Shown one piece after another: positions 61,100 to 64,000 of a DNA stretch of 64,000 nucleotides. Where the stretch lies: assembly GCA_021647585.1 (NCBI GenBank), contig JAKIUK010000015.1, positions 1 through 64,000 on the forward strand. Direction: 5' to 3'. Every line of letters begins with the position of its first letter. Position 1 is the stretch's first letter. Under the pieces are notes generated by a model, which ran no database searches, was not told the DNA's origin, and saw only the letters and a program-made list of their open reading frames with translations. Made by a program: the position numbers and the translations under genes. The stretch comes from Methylococcaceae bacterium. Its GTDB lineage: Bacteria; Pseudomonadota; Gammaproteobacteria; Methylococcales; Methylomonadaceae.

Positions 61100-61819
61100 A
61101 TGAAAAAAGCACTTATTACTGGGGCGAGTGGCGATATTGGGTCTGCCATTTGTTATCGCCTAGCAAAACAGAACTTTCACATTATTGTGCATAGCAATAC
61201 TCAACTGAAAAAAGCTAAATCTATTGCGCTGACCATACAACAAAACGGAGGCTCAGCTGAAGCCGTTGCTTTTGATGTGACCGATGCTAAAAGTACAGAA
61301 TCAGCAGTCTCTAAATTAATCGAATCGGGAGCAATACAAGTTATTATTAATAATGCTGGCATCCACTCTGACGCACCTATGGCAGGTATGGATCTGAAAA
61401 AATGGTCTTCAGTAATTGATGTCTCTCTCAATGGCTTTTTCAACGTGACCCAACCGTTATTATTACCTATGATTCAGACACGCTGGGGTCGCATCATTAA
61501 TATGTCATCCGTCGCCGGGGTAATGGGAAACAGGGGACAAGCAAATTATTCAGCTGCCAAATCGGCATTACACGGTGCAACCAAATCACTGGCACAAGAG
61601 TTAGCATCTAGAAAAATTACTGTCAATGCAATCGCTCCAGGCATTATTGAGGGAAGCATGACTGGAAACAATTTTGACAAAGACACTATCAAACAACTAG
61701 TACCTATGAAAAGAGCAGGAAAAGCTGACGAAGTGGCTGCACTCGTCGCCTTTCTTTGCTCTGATGATGCCAGCTATATTTCTGGACAAATTATTGGTGT
61801 CAATGGAGCTATGGCTTAG
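61100..61819 (+). CDS. FabG-like 3-oxoacyl-ACP reductase
   Basis: 239 residues, SDR family. NADPH motif TGASGDIGSAICYRLA, NNAG near 85, catalytic SSVAG...YSAAK with Ser near 138 and Tyr/Lys near 151/155, and the C-terminal ISGQIIGVNGAM typical of FabG/ApeQ. Starts 2 bp after the ApeP-like gene, so it belongs to the same operon. It would reduce a 3-oxoacyl-ACP. Confidence 0.88.
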   Translation: MKKALITGASGDIGSAICYRLAKQNFHIIVHSNTQLKKAKSIALTIQQNGGSAEAVAFDVTDAKSTESAVSKLIESGAIQVIINNAGIHSDAPMAGMDLKKWSSVIDVSLNGFFNVTQPLLLPMIQTRWGRIINMSSVAGVMGNRGQANYSAAKSALHGATKSLAQELASRKITVNAIAPGIIEGSMTGNNFDKDTIKQLVPMKRAGKADEVAALVAFLCSDDASYISGQIIGVNGAMA

Positions 61820-61888
61820 TACTAATGTTAGTGTGCTAGCGTATTTACAGGTCTGAATTGATGGGTAATGATTTTTAATAAACAGAAT

Positions 61889-61960
61889 AGTCATCTCGAC
61901 CAGAGGGAGAGATCTTGCTCTCGTGATGCTTAATATTTCTCTCGTTCGCTGGAAATGACA
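61889..61960. repeat. GTCAT-ended palindromic repeat, copy 2
   Basis: 72-bp imperfect inverted repeat beginning AGTCATCTCGACCAGAGGG and ending GGAAATGACA. Read on the minus strand, its AAGATCTCTCCCTCTGGTC part matches the repeat at 23746-23827. It lies in the tail-to-tail spacer after the FabG-like gene. Confidence 0.7.
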
Positions 61961-62000
61961 CACCATTTATTCATCAAAGTATAGTTACCTTAGTACTCAT

Positions 62001-63548
62001 CTATTCCTTACTATTTAAACGCTGCCAAAACTCATCCACACGTGTGATCCCTAAGATCTTTTGTGCTGCCATCATCCCTGAGTAACTTACCCCGGTTACC
62101 CCACCTCCTGGAGAACTCCAATGACCAGCAAAAAAAAGACCCTCAATAGGTGCATCAATCGCAGCCCTACCCGCCCCAACTTGTGCAGGCGTCACATCCC
62201 AACCATAGGCAGCCCCCTTATAATTTGAAGTATAACGCTCCAAAGTTGTCGGAGAACCTGCATCAATAAACAGCAAATGACTTTTTAATCCAGCAATTTT
62301 TTTATCAGCAAATTCAATCATTGCCTCTACATACTCTGCCTTGTGTTGTCTCCAATTAAGCTGACTATCATAAGAAACCAACCTGGTTAATTGCAAAACG
62401 TGCTGACCCGCAGGAGCCAGTGTGTCATCGACTAATGTCGGTATTGTGATACTGAGCCATTTGGGACAAATTTCACTGTTCAATGAATTGCTGTAATTTG
62501 CTTCATGGTCCCAGTCATCATAATAAAAACCTTCGTGATGCACACCTAAAGAAAACAAATCCAGATCTGTCGCAATATATACTACAAAAATTGATGAGGA
62601 ATACTGCATTTTATTTAATCGAGCAAGATATCGTTTAGGAAAAAAACTATCTCCAATTAACTGAAATACAGTCTGACGCATATCTGCATTTGAAATAACA
62701 ATATCTGCATATATTTTTTCATTTGACTCAAGTATTACACTTTGAACTTGATTATCAACAACGCTAATCTTTTTAACAGACGCTTTAAAACGAATATTCC
62801 CACCCTGTTTCTTCAAACCGTCAACATAAGCATCGGCTAGTTTCTGAAAGCCTCCTCTACAATAAAAAGCCCCATCTTCCAGGTAACCGATCATCATCGT
62901 AGCCCAATAGACAAAAGATACTTGAGAAGGAGGTAAGCCCAGATAAGGCCATTGAGAAGAAAAAACACTCTGTAATTGTGTGTCAGAAATAAAATCATTC
63001 CATACATCAGCAAGCGATAATCGCCTATATTTAAATAGAGTTAATAACTTTGTCTGAATCAAAGTTGAATCGCCACCAGCAAAAATTTCATCAGCTAATG
63101 CAACTTCTTCTGCAAGTTTTAGACAAACAGAGAACAAATCAAATAAACCCTGTTTTTGATTAGGAAAAAAGTGTGCCATCCTGGCAACAAAACCATCAAT
63201 TGATGCAGGCAAAGAGATCTTTAAACCGGGAAATTCAACATAAGCAACTGGATTTACTTTAACAAACTCTAACTGCGAATATACCCCTATAGCCGTTAAA
63301 GTTTTATATATAACTTGTCCACCTTTATAACCTATTTCACTACACCCACTCGCCAGGTGCACTCCTGAATCAAAAGTAAAGCGTTTACGCTTAAACCCAT
63401 GTGCATACCCTCCAGCCCGGTCATGTTGCTCTAACACTAAAACTGATTTTCCTGCTTTGGCTAATAAACAGGCTGCTGTTAAACCACCAATACCACTTCC
63501 AATAACGATAACATCATACTGGTCTGTTTCAGCCTGATTTGATTTCAT
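62001..63548 (-). CDS. Phytoene desaturase/CrtISO-type FAD oxidoreductase
   Basis: 515 residues from MKSNQAETDQYDV. FAD motif VIGSGIGGLTAACLLAKAGKSVLVLEQHDRAGGY region at the N-terminus, FDSGVHLASG, ISNADMRQTV in the middle, and GLFFAGHWSSPGGGVTGVSYSG near the C-terminus, as in carotene isomerase and all-trans-retinol 13,14-reductase-like enzymes. The substrate is probably a polyene or carotenoid; no other carotenoid gene is adjacent. It faces the acyl-modification operon tail to tail. A TTG at 63581 is an alternative start. Confidence 0.85.
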   Translation of the reverse strand: MKSNQAETDQYDVIVIGSGIGGLTAACLLAKAGKSVLVLEQHDRAGGYAHGFKRKRFTFDSGVHLASGCSEIGYKGGQVIYKTLTAIGVYSQLEFVKVNPVAYVEFPGLKISLPASIDGFVARMAHFFPNQKQGLFDLFSVCLKLAEEVALADEIFAGGDSTLIQTKLLTLFKYRRLSLADVWNDFISDTQLQSVFSSQWPYLGLPPSQVSFVYWATMMIGYLEDGAFYCRGGFQKLADAYVDGLKKQGGNIRFKASVKKISVVDNQVQSVILESNEKIYADIVISNADMRQTVFQLIGDSFFPKRYLARLNKMQYSSSIFVVYIATDLDLFSLGVHHEGFYYDDWDHEANYSNSLNSEICPKWLSITIPTLVDDTLAPAGQHVLQLTRLVSYDSQLNWRQHKAEYVEAMIEFADKKIAGLKSHLLFIDAGSPTTLERYTSNYKGAAYGWDVTPAQVGAGRAAIDAPIEGLFFAGHWSSPGGGVTGVSYSGMMAAQKILGITRVDEFWQRLNSKE

Positions 63549-63705
63549 AGTTTTAACAAATCTTATTATAGTTATAATCAATTGATAATTTGTGGAATAA
63601 CAATTAACTCTTCTACCAGCCCATAAAAAAAGCAGATATATTACCTAAATAACATATCTGCCTTGTTGTCTTGCTAAATAAAACCTATACCAGGTTACAA
63701 GTTGA

Positions 63706-64000
63706 TTAATTAAAAGTGCTTCCAGCAGTAGCTGGCAATACCGGCATTTTCTGCTTAGGAAACTCACCCGTTAAGGCATCTAAAAAGGCAACAATATCAG
63801 CCACCTCAGCTTTAGATAATTTTTTATCTAGCTGTAATTTAGCCATCAATTTAACAGCCTTATCCAGAGTCTTAACGCTACCGTTATGAAAATAAGGTGC
63901 TGTTAATGCAATATTACGTAAAGTAGGCACTTTCCACATGTGCTCGTCCTCTTTTTTACCGGTTACTTCAGCTAGGCCTTTATCTTTTTTAAGCTTGAAT
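63706..64000 (-). CDS. Di-heme cytochrome c peroxidase/MauG family, C-terminal part
   Basis: The frame is open to the window edge; 97 residues are visible. GLAEVTGKKEDEHMWKVPTLRNI, then LTAPYFHNGSVKTLDKAVKLMA and DIVAFLDALTGEFP is the standard C-terminus of bacterial cytochrome c peroxidases, the PYFHNGS segment lying near the low-potential heme. The CxxCH motifs are beyond the edge. In methanotrophs MauG/CCP homologues can also serve in copper acquisition, but that cannot be judged here. Confidence 0.88.
   Translation of the reverse strand, partial: FKLKKDKGLAEVTGKKEDEHMWKVPTLRNIALTAPYFHNGSVKTLDKAVKLMAKLQLDKKLSKAEVADIVAFLDALTGEFPKQKMPVLPATAGSTFN

Noticed and set aside
1..64000. CRISPR arrays, tRNA and rRNA genes
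   Set aside because: No regularly spaced direct repeats, cloverleaf sequences or rRNA segments were noticed on reading both strands.

Overview
The window is 64 kb of low-GC (about 40% by eye), densely coded bacterial chromosome. The gene content points to a gammaproteobacterium: Na+-translocating NADH:quinone reductase with NqrM and ApbE, AcnB-type aconitase, SbcB, YheT, YbfF, TolC, a MotY-like protein, and a nir operon in the same order as in Pseudomonas. Pyruvate phosphate dikinase with low GC and many small palindromic repeats would fit a Methylococcales-type methanotroph, but no methane-oxidation gene lies in the window, so that placement is inference. No rRNA, tRNA or CRISPR array was seen.

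Layout. 1-2059: a RAYT-type transposase cut by the window edge and a 5'-truncated RHS fragment with a small membrane protein overlapping its end. 2060-12798: a denitrification block on the minus strand, nirS, a c-type cytochrome, nirC, nirF, nirD, nirL, nirG, nirH, nirJ, followed by a PP2C phosphatase/Ser-Thr kinase fusion. A sigma-54 activator with two PAS domains diverges from it. This set encodes a cytochrome cd1 protein and most of the heme d1 pathway; nirE and nirN are not in the window. 13012-25261: housekeeping and envelope genes (YaiI, NYN nuclease, TolC, HdeD, patatin, LuxR-type regulator, MotY-like OmpA protein, YbfF, DUF445, LpdA). 25262-36155: an accessory region with a laccase-like multicopper oxidase fused to a cupredoxin, a secreted protein, a large lipoprotein split by an in-frame amber codon, a small probably frameshifted ORF, a 743-codon ORF translationally coupled to a flavoprotein, and a Phd/VapC module whose toxin carries a stop codon. 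36417-51338: YhiN-type flavoprotein, acnB, yheT, sbcB, a CBS protein and the nqrABCDEF-apbE-nqrM operon with a 293-bp hairpin element inside it. 51665-64000: ppdK, a GT2/PlsC/TauE group, a VapBC pair, a five-gene acyl-modification cluster resembling part of an aryl-polyene locus without ketosynthase or carrier protein, a carotenoid-type FAD oxidoreductase, and the C-terminus of a di-heme cytochrome c peroxidase.

The least explained items are: a perfect palindrome TGACCCATATGGGTCA found only upstream of the LuxR regulator and upstream of the multicopper oxidase; a terminator-like hairpin in the nirS leader; a two-copy MITE with TTCTACTTTGTCA termini; the long-hairpin element in the nqr operon; the protein/flavoprotein pair at 32211-35485; and two genes in the accessory region (lipoprotein, VapC) interrupted by single stop codons where the reading frame otherwise continues.
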